20,068 bases of DNA from the NCBI RefSeq assembly GCF_001039355.2, contig NW_019775524.1, positions 475,815 to 495,882 on the forward strand, read 5' to 3'. Shown piece after piece: positions 9,906 through 17,860 of the stretch. Both the position numbers and the translations under genes were made by a program. The stretch comes from Lingula anatina (lineage: Eukaryota > Brachiopoda > Lingulata > Lingulida > Lingulidae). The notes under the pieces are model-generated. The model was not told where the DNA came from, did not search any database, and saw only the letters and a list, made by a program, of their open reading frames with translations. Positions within the stretch are counted from its first letter, which is position 1, and every line of letters begins with the position of its first letter.

Positions 9906-12029
9906 CTGCAAAATGACAAGTTGGTTCATCTTTGCTTTGTTGTGTCACAGGTTTTTAGCTTTGGACCTCTTAAGATCAATCTAAATGCAAAATTATAAAA
10001 AAAAAAGATAATAAAAAATTTATATATATAGATAGATAGATATAAAGAAGTGTGCTTGGTCTTAAACTCTCCACAAGTATATAAGGATAAAAGAATGAAA
10101 AGAATGAACATATAGCCTTGTGAAATGACTATTTAGAGGTTCTTGATGATTTGCATTTTTTCTTTTTTTGTTGCTTGGCAACTTCAATATTTTTGCAGCT
10201 CTATTTTTCTCTTTTAGATAATTTCACATTGGGGTATTATTCCATGCCTTCTAAGCACCATTTTAGGGACAAAAACAAGGACTCTTTTGAGTAGGTGGTT
10301 TATGTAATCTATAGAATCTTTTGTCTTAGTTACATGCAAAAAGGCATTGAAATACACCCCTGAGGTCTTTAAGTATCTTGTGGTTTTAGATATGTGAAGC
10401 ACAAAAACACATGAGTCAGCATTCTGGCCAAATGCAGCCTTTCACCCAGGCAGTCATTGTTGATATAATGGAAGTGAAATTGAAGTGGACCACAGGCATT
10501 GATGGGGTGCATGGTAGTTTTGGCAGGACCCCCAGTCTGGCTAGAGTTTTTTGGGGAAGTGAGGGAGGGGGTGTCATAGAATATATATCTGAAATAGATT
10601 AGTAGCCTTCCAATAAACTACCCGTAATGCGCTATTTTATTGGTTAAGCCATTAGTGAGAACTAAGTATATATATCTCTTTTTGCAAAGGTCAGTTTGTA
10701 GACCAGTTCCAATTCAAATCATCAGTACTCATTTGGTAAAGTCGCAGTGAAAGTCATACAGAGGGGGCCAGGCAATGAACAATAAATCTGTTTTGAACTC
10801 ACATATTTTATAGAAGGTAAAATGAAGATTTAAAGACAGGTAGCAGTCATTAGTAGCCATGGGGGAGTTGGAGCCCCCCCAATATTACCCTCCCTTCCTT
10901 TGTATTTGATGCTAATGGAGGGCCTTAAGATAGCAATCGGTCATTTAGATGAAAATCTAGGGTGTAAGGTAAAAACAAATGAGGTTATTATGGAAGGTGA
11001 TCACTAGCATAGGTGACAAGTGGTGATGACAAATGGGGTGACCTGAATTATATTTATCTAAGTTGTATACGTTTCTTTGGTCACATAAATTAGCTTTGGT
11101 TAAATTGGCCTTTAAGTTTTATTAAATTCCCTTTAGATTCAAATTTGTATCATGCCATCTTGCAAAAGCCAACTAATTTTCCTTTGTTAGTTTTCTGCGG
11201 TAGGAAGAGGCCATAATTTGTGATAATGTTTTGAATTTTTTTCCCAAATATTGTAACTTATCAAAGTTTTTAAGGTGTCCTTTTACAAGGGAAATATATC
11301 TTAGTAAGGATATATATATACATATCTTACTAAGTCAAACCACCACTAGTAAACTTCCAAAGTTATCAACCCAAAATTTTGAAGCAGAACCAAAAAATGT
11401 TGGACTATCATGTCTTTTACAGAGCAGAAAGTGACATTTTATAAAGAGCATTGTTCAGATTGACACACTGTCAACATGCCAAGCTTTCTATCATATATTA
11501 TACAGTATTCAATAGCAAACGGAGATTCATCAGTTGCAGAATTGGTTTGTCTTATGTAAGGAAATTAAATGGAACTGTTACAATTGTAATGGCAATTATT
11601 ACCTCGTGCAAATGCCGTACAAATGGCTTTGCTGACTGGAATGGAACTTCTTTTATCACTAGTGTTTATACAACTTGCTGAAGTGAAATGAGAGGGGTTA
11701 AAAGTTAATAACAAAAAAGGATGAAAATAACATGGAAGTTAATTGCAGTTCATTCTCCATAATGTAGTTCTAATTTTAAGTAACTGATTCAGCTGTTTTT
11801 CTTTTCCTTTCACAGAGCAGTTTTAGTGGTCAGTGGGTATTAAACCAACTGGTTTCTCAAGCCTTGAGTATTATGCATGTCTTGTGAAGAAGTTACATGA
11901 GGTCTTTACTTCATAATTACATTTTAACCTAACATAGCCTTTGCCGTAACTTTAATGCCTAGAAGTAAATAGTATAATCATGGAGCACGTAACATCCTGA
12001 GAATGCAGTGTTAACACAAGTTTTACTGA
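9906..12029. other. Presumed intron of the minus-strand DED-like gene, repeat-poor
   Basis: AT-rich with simple repeats: TATA plus GATA units at about 10018-10042. A small hairpin lies at 11300-11334 (CTTAGTAAG ... CTTACTAAG around a TA core). Two short plus-strand exon-like segments (10218-10290, 10690-10735) are tentative. No RNA gene seen. Confidence 0.4.
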
Positions 12030-12160
12030 GGGTCCAATGTAATTAGAGGGTCATCATAAGGATCCAGTGTCATCAGAAGTCATTCTGAGGATCCAGTGTC
12101 ATCAGAAGTCATTCTGAGGATCCAGAGTTATCAAAAGGCAATCCTGAGGATCCAGTGTTA
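12030..12160 (+). repeat. 29-bp minisatellite with BamHI-site unit
   Basis: Units begin at 12060, 12089, 12118 and 12148, each with GGATCCAG followed by a TGTCATCAGAAG-like block. A degenerate unit starts at 12030 (GGGTCC). The 12060 and 12089 units are nearly identical, while the outer units are diverged. This is typical of unequal crossing-over or slippage. Confidence 0.92.
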
Positions 12161-13355
12161 CATGTTACATTTCCATATGTGGATAGCACTGGTAATATGC
12201 ACATGGAGAAACATGGAGCCATGAATCGCTATGGAGTGCATGTAGTATACTGCACAATATAAATCCACATTGCTTAATTTGGTAAATCAGCAAGAATTCA
12301 AGTCTTGCACATAATTCTCTTGTTAACCTTGATGATAAAATGGTCATTGTTGCTGTTTTGGAAATTTACATAGTGCATATCATTTTTTGAATGATAGAAA
12401 GGTTTATGGACAAGAGAGTAGATAAATGAATTTAGACTAGAAATCTATGTCAAGGGCATCATAACACAGACAACCGAATTGCTGAGAGTTTGTCAAATAA
12501 CATTATGTTTGGGTCAGCAATTTCTTGCCGATGCAAATTTTTCACTTTTTTCAAGGGCTGGGTTTGAGTTTTTAATTTGCATTTATGATCACAAAACTAT
12601 GACTCTGTTGTGATAATTACTATTGGAGGAATTCTAAGAAATATGGAAATTTGACGCGGATAAATATCCTGCTTTTACATTTTCATTTAAAGTGGTATGG
12701 GTTATCACATACATTTCATAATGCACCTTATGGCAACAGTTAAAAAAACATCCGAATCTGAGAAGAGTGGGAAGAAGAAAAATGACTTAGAAATGAAATT
12801 TTAATGAAAATTATTTGTAGTTATAAAAAAAAATTACGGCGACACATTCCACACAGAGGGTTAGGAAGTGAATGAAAGCATCATGCATGTGAATGAGCTG
12901 TCATAGCACGTGTCCATTTGATGAGGGAGGATTGTTTTGACTCTGTTGGGGATAAAAGAAATATGCAGGGCTGATAATATGGTGGTTTACCTCAGTTGAG
13001 TGAGAATGAAATACCCTGAGATAGAGCTTGATCCCTAGTAGTCTTATAACCTTGGGCTAAACATAATTTGAAGATAATTTGTGTGAATTTTTCTTATTGC
13101 TTTGTTTCATTCATTTATTCTTGTCATGAGCATTTGAGAAAGTGCATCTTACAAGTGAGTTATGATTTTTCATCATGAAACATCACGTTTGAAATTTATG
13201 AAATTTGAGAAACAATGTACTTTTGGCAGATGATGGTAGATGAGGTTTTAGTTAACATGGCTGTTTGATTACAGAAAAGGAAAGTTATCACAGTCATGAA
13301 CCATAGACACCATCAGTCTTTGTGAATCTACCCAGCTCTGCAGGGACTCTTGCCT
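12161..13355. other. Intronic or intergenic DNA, no exon seen
   Basis: AT-rich. Open frames are short and without motif on both strands. No repeat longer than simple runs is visible. Confidence 0.45.
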
Positions 13356-13373
13356 CCCCCCCCCCCCCCCCCC
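13356..13373 (+). repeat. C18 homopolymer
   Basis: Eighteen C in a row between TTGCCT and AAACG. Length is uncertain in any assembly. Confidence 0.95.
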
Positions 13374-13623
13374 AAACGAAGTCTATCTATGAAGACCTAT
13401 GGGAATGAGATCTTACACTTTTTTGTTGCCACAATTTTTAGAAATTGGGAAGAATAACTGTTAAGTTTCATAATGAGCTTGGTGTTGGATACAGTGTGGG
13501 ATTTACTTTGTCCTAATGAGTTAGCCTGTTGTACTTTGTAAGACCAGAAAAATATATGTATTATTTTGTATATAAATAAAAGATTAAAACTTTTGAACTT
13601 AAATGGTAGGTCTTGGTTATACT

Positions 13624-13842
13624 TAGACCGCATTCACATCAAGTTGAGCCATGGCTCTACAAAGCCACGAACTAAATATGGCGGACGTACATGAAAGGAA
13701 AACCGCCTAATCTTTTAATATTCTCTCCGCCTCTCACACGCCTCCCCATGCGTCGTCCCTGCGGGGGTACAGTCATTAAATCTCGGCTCCATTGGGACGA
13801 CACATGGGGAGACGTTTGTTCAACTCGATGTGAATGCGGCCA
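13624..13842. mobile_element. MITE-like element with terminal and nested inverted repeats
   Basis: Terminal arms: CCGCATTCACATCAAGTTGA (13628-13647) against the reverse complement of 13820-13839, one mismatch in 20. A second, inner pair of 21-nt arms (13739-13759 and 13794-13814; 19/21 match, core CCTCCCCATG...GTCGTCCC) flanks a 34-nt loop. The hexamer TATACT stands at both edges (13618-13623 and 13843-13848), a likely target site duplication. The 219-bp element has no transposase. The left side carries 91 nt between outer and inner arm and the right side only 5 nt, so the left half may have taken an insertion. It sits in the intron between exons 13894-13953 and 9739-9905 of the DED-like gene. 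Confidence 0.75.
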
Positions 13843-13893
13843 TATACTGAAAATAAGTTCATCCAACAAGAATGTACCACCATTGCTACAGAC

Positions 13894-13953
13894 CTGCGTA
13901 ACGTTCGGAAGAAGGTTCCGAAGTGTCCGTGCGCTTTCGCTTAGGCCCTTCTC
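13894..13953 (-). CDS. Internal exon of the DED-like gene, with basic nuclear-signal-like patch
   Basis: On the minus strand aataatctttttttccag| precedes this 60-nt exon, which ends TACGCAG|gtctgt; both splice sites are strong. Of three frames one has an immediate TAA. The frame that continues the upstream exon reads EGPKRKRTDTSEPSSERYA, with a PKRKR patch like a monopartite nuclear localisation signal followed by a Ser/Thr/Glu linker. Entering and leaving phases are both 1. A third frame (EKGLSESARTLRNLL...) is also open but does not join the upstream frame. Confidence 0.6.
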
Positions 13954-14306
13954 CTGGAAAAAAAGATTATTTATTAAAATAAAATATGTCATATTTCCAT
14001 CAAAGACATAATGCTTACCTCAAATGTTTGGCACAGTAATCCATTTTTATGAAAGGCGATTTACAGGATCATTTTTATTTAATCAACTAGTATAACGAGG
14101 CTGCATCCTTAAGTCTACAGATTATGGTGTGTCGTATCAATCAATGTACATGTATGCTGTCAACGTTTGTGTGCTTTATAGTTGTTAATTTTCTGTAAAT
14201 GTCAATGTTCTTAAGTCTTAAAACAAAAAAAACTACTATTACCGCTACTACTACTGGTAATTCTACTACTAATATATACCTGACCAAAATGTTTTTCCCT
14301 CCTTAC

Positions 14307-14651
14307 CATTTTCTTGCCACTCGCCGTGAACAGTTTTCTCTGCCGTGTTGCTGCCGAGGAGAGTTTCTATGTTTTTTCTGTCTTTTCCACAATATCTAAC
14401 AGCTTTTCAAGATGTATATCTGATAGTACCTGCTTCAAATAACTATATTCACCAACATTGATAACACTATTATTGGTCAATTCGTTCAGGATGGTTCTCA
14501 CGTCAAACTTATCCAGATTCTTTTTCAATATAGGTTGAAGTAACTGGCGCATTTCTTTGGTCTTTTTTTCCCCTATTTCATCATGTAGCCTGTTTACCAG
14601 AAGGTTATGCTCTCTCTGGGCCGCCAGATCAGTGCAAAGTGCAGCAGCCAT
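14307..14651 (-). CDS. Death-effector-domain-like protein, first coding exon, with a probable 1-nt frame break
   Basis: ATG at 14649-14651 (AAAATGG context). Residues about 15-88 show the six-helix DED pattern: LLVNRLHDEIG at helix 1, KEMRQLLQPIL at helix 2, then ILNELTNNSVINVGEYSYLK and LSDIHLEKLLDIV at the end. DEDs mediate homotypic assembly in apoptosis and immune signalling. The usual RxDL motif near the last helix is not kept (LEKL here), so binding may differ. The frame stops at TAG (14367-14369) after 94 codons. One more A in the A6 run just before the stop would restore a frame through IETLLGSN and GEWQENG to a perfect donor (AAAATG|gtaagg, 14306) that joins exon 13894-13953 in phase. 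Alternatives: a real 94-residue DED-only protein, or a pseudogene. Orthology to the nuclear DEDD proteins is a guess from the basic patch. Confidence 0.65.
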
Positions 14652-14760
14652 TTTACACGTTGTTTACCTATATTTACAAAGAAGAGAAATGAACAACACG
14701 TCCCACTGGGTGTTGTATCAGCCCTAAATAATTTTAAAAGTACACTGTACTAGTTGTCGT
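14652..14760 (-). promoter_or_regulatory. Presumed short promoter and 5' UTR of the DED-like gene
   Basis: Only about 115 bp separate the ATG of the DED-like gene from the candidate poly(A) signal of the next gene upstream. A YY1-like AAAATGGC overlaps the start codon. No TATA box stands out. Confidence 0.35.
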
Positions 14761-14767
14761 TTAAGCA

Positions 14768-14773
14768 TTTATT
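14768..14773 (-). terminator. Candidate poly(A) signal of the Ser/Thr-Pro-rich gene
   Basis: AATAAA on the minus strand, about 350 nt after the stop codon at 15126, just before the DED-like gene. It suggests two close head-to-tail genes. Confidence 0.4.
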
Positions 14774-15125
14774 GGTCCAACTTGACAATGATCGCTATCT
14801 GAAACAGAAGAGTAAATTACATAAGTCTACATAAATACAATGTAGTAATCCTTTATCTCCCCCCAAGTTTTTAGGTTCACTGATAACCAACGTCAGTAGA
14901 AAGACTGAAAAGTTTCAATGATCTATGAGAGGTCACTAGTGTGAGAAGACAAGTAAACTACAAAGTAATAGGAGTAACAGTTAAATTGAATATGCAAATG
15001 GTAACAGGAACGGAAAACATTGGTGTTCAACTACACAAGAGTTCAAATGCTTATGACAAATGTTTTTGCCAAGCTGGGGGTAGAGTGGCACTAGTGGAGC
15101 GTCTATGTTGATCCATGGTAAGAGG

Positions 15126-15398
15126 CTAGGATATTCCAGATTGACTATCCACTGTCCTGGGGCGTGGAGTGGTGCAAACACGTGTACTAACACTGACTGA
15201 CCTAGGTGGAGATGCATTCCCCAAAGGTAGAAGGCGGCGCTTTGGGGTGACGGCCCCTTTGGATGGCGTATCTGTGGCGGGTGAAGGTGTGTTAAACAGT
15301 TTAGGTATGGGTGGTGCAGTCAGTGATGGCGGGGTTTCACACTGCGTTTGTCTGTCATAAGAGTGTGGGGTAGCCTTGTTGACTTTATATTTAAACAT
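15126..15398 (-). CDS. Ser/Thr-Pro-rich protein with cyclin-docking-like motif (first exon or single-exon gene)
   Basis: ATG at 15396-15398; 90 codons to TAG (15126-15128). Eight proline-directed sites (T10, T22, T37, S39, T44, T51, S63, T77) and a KRRLLPL motif at 53-59 that fits the RxL cyclin-docking pattern suggest a disordered CDK substrate, perhaps a cell-cycle or replication factor N-terminus; this is inference. The frame is GC-rich and CpG-containing against AT-rich flanks, which supports coding. A donor within it (CACCTAG|gtcagt, near residue 66) may splice to later exons; otherwise it ends here. Its first eight codons and 5' flank (15375-15444) are duplicated in inverse orientation at 15831-15900. 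No family recognised. Confidence 0.5.
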   Translation of the reverse strand: MFKYKVNKATPHSYDRQTQCETPPSLTAPPIPKLFNTPSPATDTPSKGAVTPKRRLLPLGNASPPRSVSVSTRVCTTPRPRTVDSQSGIS

Positions 15399-15444
15399 CG
15401 CGGATCAATGCTGTGTCACATGACTAAAAATTCCCATTCTATTT
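15375..15444 (-). repeat. Outer inverted repeat, left arm (70 nt, holds a start codon)
   Basis: Matches the reverse complement of 15831-15900 at 68 of 70 positions. It covers the 5' flank and codons 1-8 of the minus-strand ORF starting at 15398. The few differences point to a recent event or gene conversion. Confidence 0.95.
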
Positions 15445-15498
15445 CAAAACCGCTATCGCTGTCAAATAAACAAAGCCTATTTTTGGGTGTCCAATAAG

Positions 15499-15628
15499 CC
15501 CACCCTGAGCTTCAGAGATAACTTGACACTAACCTCTTCACTATGGCATATCTTCATCGTAACTTGACACGATGAATATATGCTATAGTGAAGAGGTTAG
15601 TGTCAAGTTATCTCTGATCCTCAGGGTG
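15499..15628. repeat. 130-bp near-perfect palindrome (foldback), AATAAG on both sides
   Basis: Arms 15501-15559 and 15570-15628 pair at 55 of 59 positions around a 10-nt loop (TAACTTGACA). The loop repeats the arm motif AACTTGACAC. AATAAG at 15493-15498 and 15629-15634 may be a target site duplication, which would make this a tiny foldback element. A transcript across it would form a long hairpin. Confidence 0.93.
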
Positions 15629-15787
15629 AATAAGTCTAGACCTATTAAAATCAAAAGATATAACGAATGTATCAGTGCCAATTAAAAGATATGGCTTTTG
15701 TTAGTTTAATGTGTCAAATGTGACGTACTTACAGTTTTTGACCCTGTTATGCACGGTCGTTATGCACGCACACAAATGAGATCAGTA

Positions 15788-15830
15788 AATATGGCGTCTT
15801 GAGCCGAGGAAACGGCAGTCAGTGAGGTAA
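15788..15830 (+). promoter_or_regulatory. YY1-like site and possible plus-strand first exon
   Basis: AATATGGCG (15788-15796) resembles a YY1 site at a transcription start. A possible donor follows (GTCAGTGAG|gtaaaa, 15826). The ATG in the motif opens only a 3-codon frame. Evidence for a plus-strand transcript is weak. Confidence 0.25.
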
Positions 15831-15900
15831 AAATAGAATGGGAATTTTTAGTCATGTGACACAGCATTGATCCGCGAAGTTTAAATACAAAGTCAACAAG
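15831..15900 (+). repeat. Outer inverted repeat, right arm (start codon lost)
   Basis: Inverted copy of 15375-15444. The ATG is AAG here, and TAG follows the eight copied codons directly, so this copy cannot code like the original. The similarity ends at the same codon as the left arm. Confidence 0.95.
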
Positions 15901-16142
15901 TAGAGGAAAACATTAGGCTCATCATGCTGTGAAGAACGTTCAAAACAAATAACTCCAAAATAGCGAATGTGCTGATATAGATTTAAAATAGAATGCACGT
16001 CTATTTTACTGACACATTTAGACCTCAACCAAGTATATTTTTTCACAATGCCTGCTAACGAAGGTTTTGTAAAGAACTTTATATTAGAATGCAGTTTTGC
16101 CGTGGTCCGTGTAAAATATTTTAATGTGCCCTGTCTCCACAT
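15852..16142 (-). CDS. Possible first exon of a mitochondrially targeted protein (tentative)
   Basis: ATG at 16140-16142. The N-terminus (MWRQGTLKYFTRTTAKL) is rich in Arg, Lys and Thr and free of acidic residues for about 45 positions, like a mitochondrial presequence. E2F-like sites lie about 95-120 bp upstream. The frame ends inside the inverted-repeat arm (15831-15900), so its last 14 or so codons come from repeat sequence; if the gene is real, the true end is a splice donor before that (weak TCA|gtaaaa near residue 45). No family is recognised, and chance in AT-rich DNA is possible. Confidence 0.3.
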   Translation of the reverse strand: MWRQGTLKYFTRTTAKLHSNIKFFTKPSLAGIVKKYTWLRSKCVSKIDVHSILNLYQHIRYFGVICFERSSQHDEPNVFLYLLTLYLNFADQCCVT

Positions 16143-16234
16143 CGTCTTGATAATAATGGATATAACTGGATTGAGGACTTTACTAACGACTAAAATATTA
16201 CAAAAAACATCAAACAGCTAAAAATAATGGCCTA

Positions 16235-16261
16235 CGCCAAAACTGAGACGTAAGTTTGGCG
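16235..16261. promoter_or_regulatory. Paired E2F-like sites in an imperfect palindrome
   Basis: CGCCAAAA (16235-16242) and, on the opposite strand orientation, TTTGGCG (16255-16261) form the ends of a 25-nt imperfect palindrome (16236-16260) around GAGACGT. The E2F consensus is TTTSGCGC. The same 12-mer CGCCAAAACTGA also occurs in the promoter at 4221. Confidence 0.4.
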
Positions 16262-16504
16262 ATTCATTGGAATCTGTGATGTTTATAGATTCATATTGTT
16301 TACAGATTCATTGGAAAATTGACCTTATTGTCTTCGAAATTTTGGCACCATTGCGGCTTGTATGTCGATGCAGAGGGATGCATATCCATGGACCTCCTCA
16401 TATTACAGGGTATCTTAATTTATTCACCCATGGATGTGCAATTTAAAAATGTTTTGGTTATAAGTTATCGTCTCCTCAAATTATTTTGACAATTCGAAAA
16501 CATC
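16262..16504. other. Spacer between minus-strand genes
   Basis: GATTCATTGGAA occurs at 16261 and again at about 16307. Otherwise nothing notable. It lies downstream of the membrane protein gene. Confidence 0.4.
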
Positions 16505-16510
16505 TTTATT
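16505..16510 (-). terminator. Poly(A) signal AATAAA 5 nt after the stop codon
   Basis: On the minus strand TGA (16518-16516) is followed by GATTC-less spacing of 5 nt and AATAAA. The 3' UTR would be only 20-40 nt. Its place supports the stop at 16516 as the real end of the membrane protein. Confidence 0.6.
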
Positions 16511-16515
16511 GAATC

Positions 16516-17200
16516 TCAACAGAGCTGGCGAAGTTGCTGGGTGTGCTCACGAGCCTCCCACTCCAGGATGTTGAAAACTGTGATGAAAACAAACGGAATT
16601 AACATCACACAGAAGACCCACTTGCGCCAGCATTGCTGATCCCTTTCGCATATTCTGCGTGAAATCATTGCCCAAATCCACCTGGCCCCGGGCGACAACA
16701 TTCCAGTCACTGAGGCTAGAATCTGCCAACACGTACGTGGTATAATTTTCTCGGTGTTTACTAAGGTTCCAATTAATTACAGCCAGCGGTAATTCTTCCA
16801 AGAACAGAATCAGCAGCTGAAGAGCAAGAGGTTCCATCAAAGCTGTGGTCTTAGTTTTACATATGCCACGACATGACCCGTCCTCATAATGACTTATACC
16901 ACACTCGGTTTCACAGCAGTCTTCGCATCGCTCGTCACAGCAGTCAGTGGCACTACCGTCACGACAAACGGGGCTCCATATGTTCACTATTTCAAGCAAG
17001 TACAATATAGTTCCAAAGATGGTAAACACCAGCAATGCACAGACTCCCTTGGCAGAGGGAGGGTCTATTCCCGAGGGGGTTTCGCCAAAATTTGCCTGTT
17101 TATTTAGTTGATTCCACGTCGCCCAATCCGTTATAGTGTCCCAAGTACTTAGGACGAAGAAAACCAACGCTGTGGATATCTTTAACCATCTACCCGACAT
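16516..17200 (-). CDS. Four-TM membrane protein with Cys-rich loop; frame shift before last TM
   Basis: The ATG at 17198-17200 (MSGRWLKIS) is the first in frame; the open frame reaches 17221 only through a GTG. TM1 about 5-24 with a WDTITDW motif at its end; TM2 52-74; then a loop (78-114) with about ten Cys, including paired CC; TM3 120-144 (ending FLEELPLAVINW); an NYT glycosylation site at 152. After about residue 165 the hydrophobic pattern is lost in this frame, while the neighbouring frame gives RKWVFCVMLIPFVFITVFNI (TM4), ends in TGA (16516) and has AATAAA directly behind it. The shift of one base falls between about 16690 and 16735, near CCCGGGGCC; no GT-AG intron of fitting length is seen there. 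The D-x-x-TD motif and the acidic TM3 faintly recall XK-type proteins, but the family is not recognised. Assembly error, or a recent pseudogene. Confidence 0.6.
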
Positions 17201-17510
17201 TGCCTTTGGTTGCGCATGCACCTGTACGTTTAACTGCCGTGTGTATCATCCAAAGGATTCGGGAATATATACTAGTAAATTAGCTAAAAGTGCGTGTTTG
17301 AACACCGAGTTCTGCGACCAGTCAATACGGAAAGGCGTTTTTAGGTCATGTCACAGAAAATCCATTTTACCTTGCTTATTCACAATGCCTACACAATAAA
17401 ACACACACCTATTGACAATCGAACGTTGTGTATTTTGCCCCTCGATTGGATTGCCTGAGTGCAGGTCTAAGGGCACATTCAGAACAAGTTGATCCTGATA
17501 AATATGGCGA
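17201..17510 (-). promoter_or_regulatory. Upstream region of the membrane protein gene, with YY1-like site
   Basis: AATATGGCG (17501-17509), about 300 bp before the start codon, in CpG-containing DNA. The preceding CACATTCAGAACAAGTTGAT (17474-17493) resembles the terminus of the element at 13624. No TATA box is clear. Confidence 0.3.
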
Positions 17511-17538
17511 CCCGCTAAAAAGCCTGCAGTCTAATCCC

Positions 17539-17860
17539 CTAAATTACACTGAATAAATTCCCAGCAGGAATTACGCTTACACGCATTCAAGTGGGTTGGC
17601 CATATTTGATTTTCGGACTCGTTGGACTGCTGTTGCAATTGCTGCCTAATACAGGTTTATACCAACCCAAAACTGTTAATTATGCCTTAAAGAGGCTGTT
17701 TATGTTCTTCAACCCCCAATCTAATCGTGGAACTTGTATGTACTTTTTTACGACAGTACAAATCGCACTAGTGATCACCAAACACTTAATGGAATATATA
17801 TACGCCCATGAGTCACCACTTATCTTTTTGATTCGTTTATTCCGGAGTCTAGATTTTTAA
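17539..17860 (+). CDS. Open frame of a hydrophobic peptide, doubtful
   Basis: Open from the codon after TAA (17536) to TAA (17858-17860), with hydrophobic stretches (PYLIFGLVGLLLQLLP; YFFTTVQIALVI). There is no ATG until codon 57, so it would need an upstream exon joined at cccagcag (about 17566). No motif or family; it may be chance. Confidence 0.15.

Noticed and set aside
12993-13017. 25-nt minus-strand micro-exon candidate (ends at ...CTGAG|gtaaac)
   Set aside because: Too short, weak acceptor and no frame support; expected by chance in this much intron.
13672-14011. 106-codon open frames on both strands
   Set aside because: They run across the TIR element at 13624-13842 and the intron-exon border at 13953; openness follows from the GC-rich element. 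Only the 60-nt exon is kept.
15372-15903. TAG as target site duplication of the 526-bp inverted duplication
   Set aside because: The trinucleotide sits one base out of register on the left side, and three bases are too few to be convincing.
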